Assembly: GCA_937990185.1 (NCBI GenBank)
Contig: CALKBI010000036.1
Span: forward strand, 1-58,085
Length of the DNA stretch: 58,085 nt
Reading direction: 5' to 3'
From: an uncultured Neomegalonema sp.
GTDB lineage: Bacteria > Pseudomonadota > Alphaproteobacteria > Rhodobacterales > Rhodobacteraceae
Every line of letters begins with the position of its first letter. The stretch's first letter is position 1. Under the pieces are notes generated by a model. The model worked only from the letters and a program-made list of their open reading frames with translations. It was not told the DNA's origin and made no database searches. Below, in pieces: positions 14,251 to 22,819 of this stretch. Position numbers and translations under genes: made by a program.

Positions 14251-16804
14251 GCTTTCCTTCTCTCGCGTTGGTTCCGCGCTCGCATTGGCTCTCTTGCTCA
14301 TAAATGCAGGTAACGCCCATGCCGACGAAGATGCGCGCGCAGAATTAGATGAAGGCATTGCGCTTCTGGGAATTTTTGTCGGTACAGATGAAAAAGACGC
14401 GACCGATGTTATTCTCGAAGATGGCAAGTTTTTACTACCTGCCGAAGAAACACTAAATGCAATCAATACCCGCTTCAGAAATGAAGGCGGTGTCACTTTT
14501 CTGGACACTCCGATTGGTTCTATCGAGATCCCTGTAGATGCGGTACGCAAAGTCGATGGCCTGGACTACATCAGCGAAAATTTTCTTCTTGAGACCCTTA
14601 GTGTACCGGTTAGATTTGATGTCGAGTTTTACGCAATCGTGCTTACTCCTCCTTGGAATCCCGATGATCCGATCTCGACGTCAAGTTCTCCGGAAGTCGA
14701 AATTGAACCGGATGTAGCACCGCCGATTATCGGTTTGACCAGCGCTCATGGCGATGTCTTCACAACATATGCAGATACGTCAGACGAGGTGGGCGTATCG
14801 ACCAGACTCGAACTCAATGGCCACGCCTTCGGTGGGGTTTGGCAACTTGGATACTCTGGTGATTCAGATTCCCATAAAATCACCGACTATGCATGGCTCC
14901 GTGAAATCAATGACAATATATGGACGCTGGTTGGGCGGCAACAATCCGGCATTCACCCTCTTATTGATGTCGTAGACATGACAGGTGCTCAGGTCGCGTA
15001 TTCCAATCGCGCCGATGCCTTCGAGCAGATAGAAGACGTCAACGGAGTTATACTTGATCGAGGAAACGGTTCTGGCCGGGTCTATGTTGGTGAAGGCCCC
15101 CCCGGTGGCCGCGTAGAATTGGTTATTGATAATTTGATCGTCGCTGAAGCAATCATTGGCGTTGATGGAACCTATGCCGTTGAAAGTCCCCTTTTCGACC
15201 AACGCCGCAATGATGTAGAAGTCAGAGTCTTTGAACCACTATCCAACAATCAGGTAGATAGCGTTAGGACAACCGTGTCCGCTAACAACTTTCTTGCACC
15301 AAAGGGGTCATTCAATGTTGTTGCAGGAGCAGGCGCAGAAGGCAGCATTCTTGATGATGAAGAAAAGAGCCGAGGCGCGACCGGTTTTGCGCGCGCTCGT
15401 TACGCCCCTGTCGATGGCCTCACAGTAGAAGCTGGCCTTACCTATGATCCTGACGACGGTTTAAGCGGCGTTGTAGGCGCTGCCGCAGGGTTTGGAAAAC
15501 TCGGAACCGCCTACGTCGCTGCGGCTCTTGGAGAAGACGGAGAAAAAGCTTTTGAGGGGTTGTACTTTCTCGAATTCAAAAAATTCTCACTAAATGCACG
15601 CCTTAATTATCGAGAAGATAATGATGCAGAATTTGGCGACCCGGATACCGTTGAGAACCATTTCGTCGAGGCTGCTTATGATTACTCACGAGACCTTTTG
15701 TTCGGCGCAATAGCCCGGCGCAACATCGAAGCAACATTCGTCCTTCCTTTCGTTTCATGGCGCGCCGCCGAAGGGCTGTCTTTTTCTGCACGCCCTAATC
15801 AAGAAGGAAGGTATCGATTAGAGGCCCGTGCAGAGCCATTTGAGAATATCAACCTTCAGCTTTTTTACGAAGGAACTGGCTTCGCTAGGGCTACGTATGA
15901 TTTCTACACTGAGTTAACAGGGGACAGCGAACTTAGCTTGGAAGCTATCTATAATGAAGATGAGAGTGCTCTGGGTTTCGCGGTCGAACTGAGAGGTCAT
16001 CGCTTTCTTGATACACATCTCTTCTGGCAATTGCGCGGCGAGCGTCAAAGAAATAACACGGTGATATCAGCTGGCCTCCGCCACGAACTTCGTCCCGGTG
16101 TCTCAGTTTTCGTCGATGGCGGCTTCAGAAAGTTTGATGGCGAAGATACGGAGCTGTTCAGTTCTCTAGGCTTAACGTTTGATTTAGGCTTCGCTAGAAA
16201 CTCACTCTCCGCGGCACCGAGACAAGGTACTAATCCTAGATTGGGCCGCATCGCAGGCCGTGTTGTCGTGCCTGATAACTATGAGTTGTTGGACGATGAT
16301 TTAGAGGGTGCGCAAATTATTATTGATGGGCAACCCGCAGGTCGTGTCGAACGGGACGGCAGTTATTGGCTTCCGCATGTTCCAAAAGGCATCAGCTCTG
16401 TTCGTCTTGAAGCAGACAATCTACCGATTGATCTTGTCGTTGATTCAGATGTGATCCACGCAAAAGTCACCCCGGGTGCTGTCACCGCTGTCGATTTTGA
16501 ACTTGCTGTTGAAGTTGGGACTGCTGGGCGCATTGTCGGGCCAGATGACGAACCCGTCGCCGGTGTTCCGCTAGAGATGGTCAACGCGGAAGGTGTTGTT
16601 GTTTCACGCGCTCGCTCAAATCAATTCGGATTGTTCCGGATGGATGGCTTGCGCCCCGGCACTTATGTCTTGAAGGCTTTAGACAAATGGGAAGGCGCAT
16701 CCCGCGAGGTCGAAATTGGCGGCGAATACGTATTTGGGACTGATCTAAAGGTCACTAAATCGGGAGACGCTAAACCCGCTCCTGAAACTGTAACGGAGCT
16801 TTAA
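14213..16804 (+). CDS. Divergent usher-like outer-membrane beta-barrel protein
   Basis: The 863-residue protein has a signal peptide (to about AHADE). An N-terminal domain contains LEDGKFLLPAEE and an EIPVDAVRKVDG-like strand, similar in layout to usher N-domains. A region with GGRVELVIDN and FLAPKGSFNVVAGAG follows, where ushers have their plug and barrel start. A long stretch of alternating barrel strands runs from about 380 to 665. The C-terminal third has two carboxypeptidase-regulatory-like beta-sandwich repeats (GRIAGRVVVPDNYE; GRIVGPDDEPVAGVPLEM). Ushers export and assemble chaperone-bound pilins. It is closest in style to alternate (CFA/I-type) ushers, but I cannot confirm homology. 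An ATG at 14234 is an alternative start. Confidence 0.6.
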   Translation: MKSKSTSMYPKGRLSFSRVGSALALALLLINAGNAHADEDARAELDEGIALLGIFVGTDEKDATDVILEDGKFLLPAEETLNAINTRFRNEGGVTFLDTPIGSIEIPVDAVRKVDGLDYISENFLLETLSVPVRFDVEFYAIVLTPPWNPDDPISTSSSPEVEIEPDVAPPIIGLTSAHGDVFTTYADTSDEVGVSTRLELNGHAFGGVWQLGYSGDSDSHKITDYAWLREINDNIWTLVGRQQSGIHPLIDVVDMTGAQVAYSNRADAFEQIEDVNGVILDRGNGSGRVYVGEGPPGGRVELVIDNLIVAEAIIGVDGTYAVESPLFDQRRNDVEVRVFEPLSNNQVDSVRTTVSANNFLAPKGSFNVVAGAGAEGSILDDEEKSRGATGFARARYAPVDGLTVEAGLTYDPDDGLSGVVGAAAGFGKLGTAYVAAALGEDGEKAFEGLYFLEFKKFSLNARLNYREDNDAEFGDPDTVENHFVEAAYDYSRDLLFGAIARRNIEATFVLPFVSWRAAEGLSFSARPNQEGRYRLEARAEPFENINLQLFYEGTGFARATYDFYTELTGDSELSLEAIYNEDESALGFAVELRGHRFLDTHLFWQLRGERQRNNTVISAGLRHELRPGVSVFVDGGFRKFDGEDTELFSSLGLTFDLGFARNSLSAAPRQGTNPRLGRIAGRVVVPDNYELLDDDLEGAQIIIDGQPAGRVERDGSYWLPHVPKGISSVRLEADNLPIDLVVDSDVIHAKVTPGAVTAVDFELAVEVGTAGRIVGPDDEPVAGVPLEMVNAEGVVVSRARSNQFGLFRMDGLRPGTYVLKALDKWEGASREVEIGGEYVFGTDLKVTKSGDAKPAPETVTEL

Positions 16805-16857
16805 CCGTTAATAAGTCAAATAGTAGTGTGTGCACTGCATTTACGGGAGGTCATGGC

Positions 16858-17466
16858 ATGAAATCATTCCTGTTACGCGTCCCGTTTGCAATTCCACTAT
16901 GCATATTCACATTCGGCATCGCCGATGCGGAAACGCGACGTTTAGAATTCGAGATCGAACCGATCATTATCTTGAATTGCGTTGAGCAAATTAATTACAC
17001 AATCGACACAGATCAGTTGCTCTCTGCTGCAAGCAACAGCGCACAATCGGCACGCGTAACCAGCACATCAAATCGGTCAGTTAAAAAAATCGAAGCACGT
17101 TTTTCAGCGGACACTGTGCTCAACGCATCGAATGACGCGATTATTGAGCTAAACATCAATGATGCTTGCTCAGTTCGCGGACTTGGACGCGGTGAGGGCT
17201 TTTTGGTCGATGTGGAGGCCGTCGATCAAGGTCTCTTAGTCAATCCCAACGCAGACGGCGTTCTCACGGTCAAGGATGCACGCGGAAAGCCGCACTACAG
17301 CGGTCATTACGCCAACCAATTCTCAATCCCTCAAGACCGAATTAGACTTGATCGTGACATCAGACTCGATGTCCAGCTCCGCGTTGATATGCGTCTTGCA
17401 AGCGGCAGCGGTCGGTATTCATCCCCAGTGGATGGAGTCTTTTCGATTGAAGTTTCCGCGCCGTAA
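16858..17466 (+). CDS. Secreted pilin-like subunit 2
   Basis: The 202-residue protein has a signal peptide (to about IADAE). Cysteines in LNCVEQ and NDACSV sit as in pilin-like subunit 1, and it ends with the matching strand DGVFSIEVSAP. The ATG at 16858 has GGGAGG seven bases upstream; an in-frame GTG at 16828 is less likely. It is the last gene of the locus, 53 bases after the usher-like gene. It may be a second structural subunit or a tip protein. The match to subunit 1 is by pattern, not by alignment score. Confidence 0.62.
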   Translation: MKSFLLRVPFAIPLCIFTFGIADAETRRLEFEIEPIIILNCVEQINYTIDTDQLLSAASNSAQSARVTSTSNRSVKKIEARFSADTVLNASNDAIIELNINDACSVRGLGRGEGFLVDVEAVDQGLLVNPNADGVLTVKDARGKPHYSGHYANQFSIPQDRIRLDRDIRLDVQLRVDMRLASGSGRYSSPVDGVFSIEVSAP

Positions 17467-17515
17467 CTCTGTACTCGACGCATAAATTAATCCGACAAAA
17501 AGCGCTGTTCGCTCA

Positions 17516-17866
17516 TCAGCTTATTTGCTCACAGCGAGTCCAAACATCATGCGCTGGCGGTTCGAGCTGAACTTTTTTGATCTGCGCAACGTCAATTCGC
17601 TCGTCATCGATTTGATCCGCGCGGATGCGTCCTCCGATTGGTATCTCGCCTTCAGGAACATCATATTCGACGCTGTGCCGGGTATATTGCGCGATCACCA
17701 AATTGCCTGCGGGTGTTGTAACTTCGGACCCATTTATATGCATTCGGTCTGTCGAGTTTGGCTTGCACCATGATCCGTCGATTTGATCGGCATAGGCTTG
17801 AGCGGCAAAAAACAACGACGCCAGAGCACTCAGTAACATTGAACGAAAAGTGCCCTTAGCACACAT
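17516..17866 (-). CDS. Small secreted protein of unknown function
   Basis: The 116-residue protein has a signal peptide (MLLSALASLFFAAQAYA, starting at an internal Met 10) and two cysteines (SWCKPN, TRCEQIS). The start overlaps the sseA stop as TAATG, so it is translated from the sseA message. I do not recognise a family; the GSWCKPNS start suggests a small beta-rich periplasmic domain. It is convergent with the pilin locus. Confidence 0.6.
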   Translation of the reverse strand: MCAKGTFRSMLLSALASLFFAAQAYADQIDGSWCKPNSTDRMHINGSEVTTPAGNLVIAQYTRHSVEYDVPEGEIPIGGRIRADQIDDERIDVAQIKKVQLEPPAHDVWTRCEQIS

Positions 17867-18720
17867 TACGCGGCTCCGGTCGCTATGGGTAATTCATCAA
17901 AAGCACCCCATTCGGTCCACGACCCGTCATAAAGCGCCCAATTCCTATGACCGAGCCTTTGCAGCGCCAAAGCTAAAATCGCCGCCGTCACTCCGGACCC
18001 GCATGTCGTTAAGACGGGCTTGGCAAGGTCTACATTTGCGGCTTCAAATACAGCGCGTAGAGCCTCCGGCTCTTTCATCACGCCGTTATCCAACAAATCA
18101 GAATAGAATACATTTTTCGCACCGGGAATATGACCTGCGCGCAATCCTTCACGGGGTTCAGGATCATCACCAGCAAACCGGCTCGGGCTGCGAGCATCAA
18201 CGATTTGCTCGTTCTCAAGCTTTGCCGCACGCGCAACTTCAGTGACATCACGAATAAGCGTGGTGTCCCGGCGCGGGGTGAAGTGCCGCTCTCGCGGTGC
18301 TCTCGGCAAGTCCTCTAATGGGCGGCCTTCGGATTTCCATTTAGGCAATCCACCGTCCAGCACAGCAACATCTTCGTGCCCCATCAACCGGAACAGCCAC
18401 CAAACCCGTGCCGCACTGAACAGGCCGGCGGTATCATAAATAATAATTCGGTTTCCATCCCCGAGGCCAAGCTTGCGAACACGCGCGGCGAATTTTTCAG
18501 GGCTAGGCGCCATATGAGGCAAAGGCGATTTAGTATCGCAAATCTCATCAATATCGAAAAATACCGAGCCTTCAATATGCTCATCCCGAAATTCGGATTT
18601 AGGATCACGTTTCGCATCAGGCAAATACCACGATCCATCAACGACTTTCACGTCAGGCGCAGAAAGATGCTTTGCCAACCATTCAGTTGAGACAAGACAA
18701 CTCGGATCAGAAAGGGGCAT
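17866..18720 (-). CDS. sseA: 3-mercaptopyruvate sulfurtransferase (tandem rhodanese)
   Basis: This tandem-rhodanese protein is 284 residues from the chosen start. The N-terminal domain has VVDGSWYLPD and DEHIEGSVFFDIDEI. The C-terminal domain has VDARSPSRFAG and the catalytic loop CGSGVTA, the form typical of mercaptopyruvate sulfurtransferases rather than thiosulfate-specific rhodaneses. The ATG at 18720 is preferred, with GGAGA upstream, over an in-frame ATG 57 bases earlier. It transfers sulfur from 3-mercaptopyruvate to thiol acceptors or cyanide, in the cytoplasm. Confidence 0.9.
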   Translation of the reverse strand: MPLSDPSCLVSTEWLAKHLSAPDVKVVDGSWYLPDAKRDPKSEFRDEHIEGSVFFDIDEICDTKSPLPHMAPSPEKFAARVRKLGLGDGNRIIIYDTAGLFSAARVWWLFRLMGHEDVAVLDGGLPKWKSEGRPLEDLPRAPRERHFTPRRDTTLIRDVTEVARAAKLENEQIVDARSPSRFAGDDPEPREGLRAGHIPGAKNVFYSDLLDNGVMKEPEALRAVFEAANVDLAKPVLTTCGSGVTAAILALALQRLGHRNWALYDGSWTEWGAFDELPIATGAA

Positions 18721-18939
18721 TTGATGTCTCCAAATTCGGCTGCCGTATCGGTAAACTGTCTGATCAGAGAGGGGCAAGAGCCATCGGCCAACTACTCGAA
18801 AATTCGAACGATTATTGCGTAAAGTATCAATTCAACTTAACAATTGTTCCAAATTTTCACGGATTCTTTTATGACCGCGGGCAGCTCGCTTTCGTATTGT
18901 AAGAATTAAGTGAGTCGAAATTTCAACGAGGGATACACG
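18721..18939. promoter_or_regulatory. Divergent spacer between sseA and the DoxX-like gene
   Basis: The spacer contains a 15-base near-repeat, GATCAGAAAGGGGCA (18705-18719, inside the sseA start) and GATCAGAGAGGGGCA (18762-18776), 57 bases apart. It also holds a small dyad TCGAA-N2-TTCGA (18796-18807). Promoters for both genes should lie here, but I cannot place them. Confidence 0.3.
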
Positions 18940-19344
18940 ATGACTGAAGATAAAACCTTAGGCTGGGCCTTGTTTTCGATGAGAATTGGCCTTGCCATTC
19001 TCTTTTTGATTTGGGCGCTGGACAAGCTATTGAACGTTGGTCATGCGAAAGCAGTTTTTGCAGGATTCTACGGTCAAAATGCCGAAACGATGAGCGACGT
19101 TCTGCCCTATGCGCTAGGGGCTGCGCAGCTGCTCTTGGTTCTCGCTTTCGCAGCGGGAGCATTTAAGACGATTTCGTATGGTGCTCTCTTATTGATGCAC
19201 GTCGCAACGACCGTCGTATCGTTTAAAATGCATGCCGACCCATTTGCCGTTCCCAACATCTTATTCTGGGCAAACTGGCCAATTCTCGGCGCATTGATTG
19301 CGATGTTCCTGCTTCGGGATCGCGATAGAACAATGTCCGTTTAA
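18940..19344 (+). CDS. DoxX-like integral membrane protein
   Basis: The 134-residue protein has four predicted membrane segments: MRIGLAILFLIWALDKLL, a middle pair around VLPYALGAAQLLLVLAFAAG and TISYGALLLMHVATTVV, and FWANWPILGALIAMFLL. This is the DoxX/DUF size and layout. The ATG at 18940 follows GAGGGA by six bases; an in-frame GTG at 18910 is less likely. DoxX-like proteins are linked to quinone or thiosulfate redox in some organisms, but the function here is unknown. Proximity to a sulfurtransferase is suggestive only. Confidence 0.7.
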   Translation: MTEDKTLGWALFSMRIGLAILFLIWALDKLLNVGHAKAVFAGFYGQNAETMSDVLPYALGAAQLLLVLAFAAGAFKTISYGALLLMHVATTVVSFKMHADPFAVPNILFWANWPILGALIAMFLLRDRDRTMSV

Positions 19345-19355
19345 GCTACCGCGCG

Positions 19356-19390
19356 CCGGGGTCTTTGATTGTAAAGATAGAAGACCCCGG
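19356..19390. terminator. Hairpin between convergent genes
   Basis: CCGGGGTCTT (19356-19365) and AAGACCCCGG (19381-19390) are perfectly complementary. The loop can form an inner pairing TCTTT/AAAGA. It lies 11 bases after the DoxX-like stop and 22 bases before the end of the convergent gene. It has no T-run, but its strength and position fit a shared terminator. Confidence 0.6.
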
Positions 19391-19412
19391 ACCGAAATTA
19401 CCTCAAAGCGTC

Positions 19413-20036
19413 CTATTCTAATTTTTCCATCATCATACGCGCCAACGAAAATGCACGTTTTTCCAGTATGACGGGTGTTTCGCAGACATATGTCAGAGAT
19501 TGCTGGCGTTCATCAAAGATGCGCGTATCCCACTCAACCGTATCAATAAGCTCTTCTAGCTTATCGAATTCGTCGTTCGTTTTATCTTCTTTGCCGTCCA
19601 ACACGACAATTTCTTCGTTCATTTTTCCGATGCGATCAGACAGCTCAGATTGTCTCTCGGCATAACGACCGATACCCCTAATCAGTTGGGCGCGGTCATT
19701 GTTTATCCGATCAAGCACGGCGGCAAACAATCGTGAAAGCCGTTCGTCTTTACCCTCGGTTGATGCCTTGGCAAACTCCTCAACGAGATCTTCCGCTTCC
19801 TCTAGCGATGTGCGCCGCACAGAAAGAGCTGCCGCCAGAACCTCGAGCGCTTCATCCTCGGTTTGTCGTTCAGCGTCCTCATCAAGAATGGGACCAGACC
19901 ACATTTGACCAATCGACAAGAGAGGAACTTTACGTTGGATGCATGGCCATGTTGGATCATTGAACGTCGCTGCTTGCGCAGGGATTGATACGACCGTTAA
20001 AGCCGCAAGAGCAGAATATCGTACAAAACGCCTCAT
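19413..20036 (-). CDS. Periplasmic coiled-coil protein of unknown function
   Basis: The 207-residue protein has a signal peptide (to about PAQAAT, residue 23), then FNDPTWPCIQRKVPLLSIGQ. A long, charged helical region follows (about 55-180: LEEAEDLVEEF, RYAERQSELSDRIGKM, EFDKLEELIDTVEW), predicted as coiled coil. There are two cysteines (WPCIQ, YVCETP). I do not recognise a named family. It lies 103 bases downstream of the ABC permease on the same strand and could belong to that operon, which gives it a possible link to a PQQ-type alcohol oxidation system. Confidence 0.65.
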   Translation of the reverse strand: MRRFVRYSALAALTVVSIPAQAATFNDPTWPCIQRKVPLLSIGQMWSGPILDEDAERQTEDEALEVLAAALSVRRTSLEEAEDLVEEFAKASTEGKDERLSRLFAAVLDRINNDRAQLIRGIGRYAERQSELSDRIGKMNEEIVVLDGKEDKTNDEFDKLEELIDTVEWDTRIFDERQQSLTYVCETPVILEKRAFSLARMMMEKLE

Positions 20037-20139
20037 AGCATAAACCTCAGCTTTGATAGTCTGATCACGTCGTTCTTTACCGGATGATACCCGGAGAACC
20101 TCTCATCACCCTCGCGAAAACATAAGCATGATGCAATAT

Positions 20140-20952
20140 TTACCGTTTGCGACCAATCATCCCTTTAGACGGATCGTAAGCGTAAATCGCCGCACCAAGA
20201 AATAAAACCGTCGTTCCCACCACCACCGCAAGCGCGCTCCAGTTAACCTGCGCATAAAGAGCAAACCGGATGAGTTCGACGCAATAGGTGAACGGATTAT
20301 ACCGCAAGATATCCGCGACATAGGGGCTGTTCTCTTCGACTCGCCACAAAGGATAGAGCGCAGTCGAGGCAAAGAACATCGGGAAGATAACAAAATTCAT
20401 CACCCCCGCAAAATTCTCCAGCTGTTTGATCGCCGACGAAAGAAAAAGGCCAAGCGCCCCCAGCATCATTCCCGACAGGATCAACGCCGGTAACACAAGG
20501 ATGTAACCGATAAGCGGCGGCTCGATTTCCCAGAAATAAGCAATCAGCAAAAAGGCGTAGACTTGCACGACCGAAACCGCAACACCCGCCATCAATTTCG
20601 ACGACAGAAGAAACCAGCGTGGATACGGACTGACCAACAACGTCCGCATCGCTCCCGTCTCGCGATCATAGACCATAGAGAGCGAGGATTGCAGGCCATT
20701 GAATAATTGGATCATCGCGCAAAGCCCCGGCGCGACATAAACTTCATAGCTGATCCAGGTTTGATAGGGCGGGTCCGGCGGGAAGCCTTGCACCGTCCGC
20801 ATACCGGCAGCGAAGAGGAACAGCCAAACCAATGGCCTCACCAATGCGGATAAGAACCGCTCGCGCTGTTTCGCAAAACGTAGCGCCTCACGCCAAACAA
20901 TGCCGCAAAAGCAAGTGAGCCGCCCTTTCCAGTTCAGACGCTCAAGGCTCAC
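20140..20952 (-). CDS. ABC-2 type transporter permease (PQQ alcohol dehydrogenase-associated type)
   Basis: The 270-residue protein has six membrane segments in ABC-2 layout. After the first segment comes MIQLFNGLQSSLSMVYDRETGAMRTLLVSPYPRW, the typical cytoplasmic coupling loop of ABC-2 exporters. It overlaps the ATPase gene by four bases. Together with that ATPase it looks like the exporter pair commonly encoded with PQQ-dependent alcohol dehydrogenase systems (PedC-type permease). The transported substrate is not known. No quinoprotein dehydrogenase is in this window. Confidence 0.82.
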   Translation of the reverse strand: MSLERLNWKGRLTCFCGIVWREALRFAKQRERFLSALVRPLVWLFLFAAGMRTVQGFPPDPPYQTWISYEVYVAPGLCAMIQLFNGLQSSLSMVYDRETGAMRTLLVSPYPRWFLLSSKLMAGVAVSVVQVYAFLLIAYFWEIEPPLIGYILVLPALILSGMMLGALGLFLSSAIKQLENFAGVMNFVIFPMFFASTALYPLWRVEENSPYVADILRYNPFTYCVELIRFALYAQVNWSALAVVVGTTVLFLGAAIYAYDPSKGMIGRKR

Positions 20953-21692
20953 GACACCAACTCCGTTTCTGAAGCCCCGGTCAGTAATAGAAACGCATCG
21001 CTCAACGTTCTCTCGCCCGCAATGTCTGACGCCAATCCTTTTGCGAGAACCGAGCCTTTGTGAAGCACAACCACATCATCGTGAGGTTCCACCTCATCAA
21101 ATAAATGCGTTGCCCAGAGGACCCCAACGTTTTGATCCCTGACCAGATCACGCACTGTAGACACAACATCGCGCCGCGATTGCACATCCAGCCCAACGGT
21201 GGCTTCATCTAGCAAAAGCAATTTCGGATCATGCAGCAAAGCTCGTGCAATTTCGGCACGACGGACCTGTCCACCGGATAATGTCGCGACTTTCGCATCC
21301 GCACGATCCAGCAAGCCAACACGTTCCAATGCTGCATCACCGCGCCTGAGCGCTTCACGCCTGCCTATGCCATGCAATGCACCATGATATCGAATATTTT
21401 GCCGAATGGTCAGGCTCATATCAAGCGAGCGGCTTTGGAAAACAACACCAAGCTGCGCCAATGCAGGCCCGGCTTCGCGGCGTACATCATGGCCGCAGAC
21501 TTCAATGGACCCGCTGATATTATCGTACAGCCGCGTAATCAACGAGAACAGCGTCGTCTTTCCCGCCCCATTGACCCCTAAAAGCGAGACGAACCGACCT
21601 TCAGCAACCGTCAATGAAACGTCTTGCAGAGCTTTCGTCTTACCGAATGTATGAGAAACTCCTTCAATCCCAAGGCACGGAGAGCCACCCAT
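20949..21692 (-). CDS. ABC transporter ATP-binding protein (PQQ alcohol dehydrogenase-associated type)
   Basis: The 247-residue ATPase has a Walker A GVNGAGKTT, signature LSGGQ, Walker B LLLLDEAT and an H-loop WATH. LFSLITRLYDNISGSIEVCG, LGVVFQSRSLDMSLTIRQN and VGVLWATHLFDEVE match my memory of the ATP-binding subunit found in PQQ-dependent alcohol dehydrogenase gene clusters. It energises the neighbouring ABC-2 permease. It sits three bases after the stop of the small secreted protein upstream, so all are one operon. Confidence 0.87.
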   Translation of the reverse strand: MGGSPCLGIEGVSHTFGKTKALQDVSLTVAEGRFVSLLGVNGAGKTTLFSLITRLYDNISGSIEVCGHDVRREAGPALAQLGVVFQSRSLDMSLTIRQNIRYHGALHGIGRREALRRGDAALERVGLLDRADAKVATLSGGQVRRAEIARALLHDPKLLLLDEATVGLDVQSRRDVVSTVRDLVRDQNVGVLWATHLFDEVEPHDDVVVLHKGSVLAKGLASDIAGERTLSDAFLLLTGASETELVS

Positions 21693-21695
21693 GCT

Positions 21696-21950
21696 TTATT
21701 CCGCGACTTTCGAAAGGATTTTGAAATCCGCATCAAGACGAACCTCGTAACTTCCATCAGCGCAAAAAACATCTTTTACGATAAAACCATCATCTAGTTT
21801 TTTGACCATTTCCGGCTTCAAGCGACAGTTTAGTTCTTCCATGACACCTTGAATTTGCGAAAGCTCTAATACAGTCGGTTCCTCATTGGCCAATGAGGCC
21901 TGTGAGGACAAAATAGTCATAAGTGCCAGTCCCAGACCAATTAATCGCAC
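21696..21950 (-). CDS. Small secreted PepSY-like protein
   Basis: The 84-residue protein has a signal peptide (to about SLANE, residue 22). A single small alpha-beta domain follows, ending DDGFIVKDVFCADGSYEVRLDADFKILSK, with two cysteines (LNCRLK, VFCADG) likely in a disulfide. The strand-helix pattern resembles PepSY domains, but the match is weak. It sits directly ahead of the ABC ATPase gene. Its role is unknown; small PepSY-like proteins occur beside quinoprotein systems. Confidence 0.6.
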   Translation of the reverse strand: MRLIGLGLALMTILSSQASLANEEPTVLELSQIQGVMEELNCRLKPEMVKKLDDGFIVKDVFCADGSYEVRLDADFKILSKVAE

Positions 21951-22000
21951 AAAAAGACCTTACCAAAATGAATGGAGAAACTTCAGAGCTGCGCTCTACT

Positions 22001-22465
22001 CTACTGAATACTAATATCAACCTTTTGCGTATCACCCGAACTACCTGGGATTTTCAACTCATACCGCCCCGGTTTGATCGCAATGAAAGACAGCTCGATT
22101 GTGCCCTCATCGTCAAACTCGAAACTATCAAGACCAAGGGGCCTAATCTCAAGATCATTGATGACCACTTCGTTGATCCATACTGCACGGAAAAACTCTG
22201 GTCCCACTAAAGCGAGTTCTGCGGAGCCATCCGATACAATTTCAATTTTATAATATGCACCGGATTGAAGTTTCAGAGGTTTCTCGGAAATAGGTTTGCC
22301 AGAAGCCATCGTCAGCGGTGGCAATTCCTCGCGATTACATTTCGCTAACAGGCCCGCGAACCCCATTTTTTTAGCATCGCATAACGGCGCAGATTGTGCC
22401 GGTTCTACTGTCCCGAAACTGACGGGCAAAACCGCTAAACTAAAAGCAACGATAAGATTTCTCAT
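22001..22465 (-). CDS. Secreted beta-sandwich protein of PQQ-type gene clusters
   Basis: The 154-residue protein has a signal peptide (to about AQSAP, residue 26) and a two-cysteine segment (PLCDAKK, AKCNREE). A beta-rich domain follows with LKLQSGAYYKIEIVSDG, EFFRAVWINEVVINDLEI and IELSFIAIKPGRYELKIPG. The layout is cupredoxin-like, but no type-1 copper ligand set is evident. I recall similar proteins beside quinoprotein alcohol dehydrogenase genes; that link is from memory, not searched. It is the first gene of the leftward operon with the PepSY-like protein and ABC exporter. Confidence 0.6.
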   Translation of the reverse strand: MRNLIVAFSLAVLPVSFGTVEPAQSAPLCDAKKMGFAGLLAKCNREELPPLTMASGKPISEKPLKLQSGAYYKIEIVSDGSAELALVGPEFFRAVWINEVVINDLEIRPLGLDSFEFDDEGTIELSFIAIKPGRYELKIPGSSGDTQKVDISIQ

Positions 22466-22819
22466 GACAATCCTAATCTAATTTGGTCCGGCATAACAAT
22501 GATTGCGCGATGCGCAGCACTTCGGCAGCTAAATGTAAGGTATCGAACCGCAGCGTTTGGTCAACACACAGTATCAAAGTTTGATCATTATACGCCTTTT
22601 ATGTTTTCCGGTTCGTTCTGAGGTGCTGCCCTCTTCTTCAATGGACGCAGCATTAACCAACACTCAGGCCATCATCTAAATCGCAATGCTTCACGAGCAA
22701 AATCAAATGCCTCTACCACGAACAAGCGCTGGACGTGTCGATGCGAATCCTCTAGGTCTGACCTCCCGTGGGCATCGGCGCGCTGCCGTATCGTAAGCGC
22801 GCAAACGCGGGGTTTAATC
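22466..22819. other. 354-base intergenic region upstream of pyrG
   Basis: No convincing gene, RNA or repeat was seen. Short frames on both strands have no recognisable content. It must carry the promoters of the leftward secreted-protein/ABC operon and of pyrG. secG, often just upstream of pyrG in alphaproteobacteria, is absent here. Confidence 0.4.
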
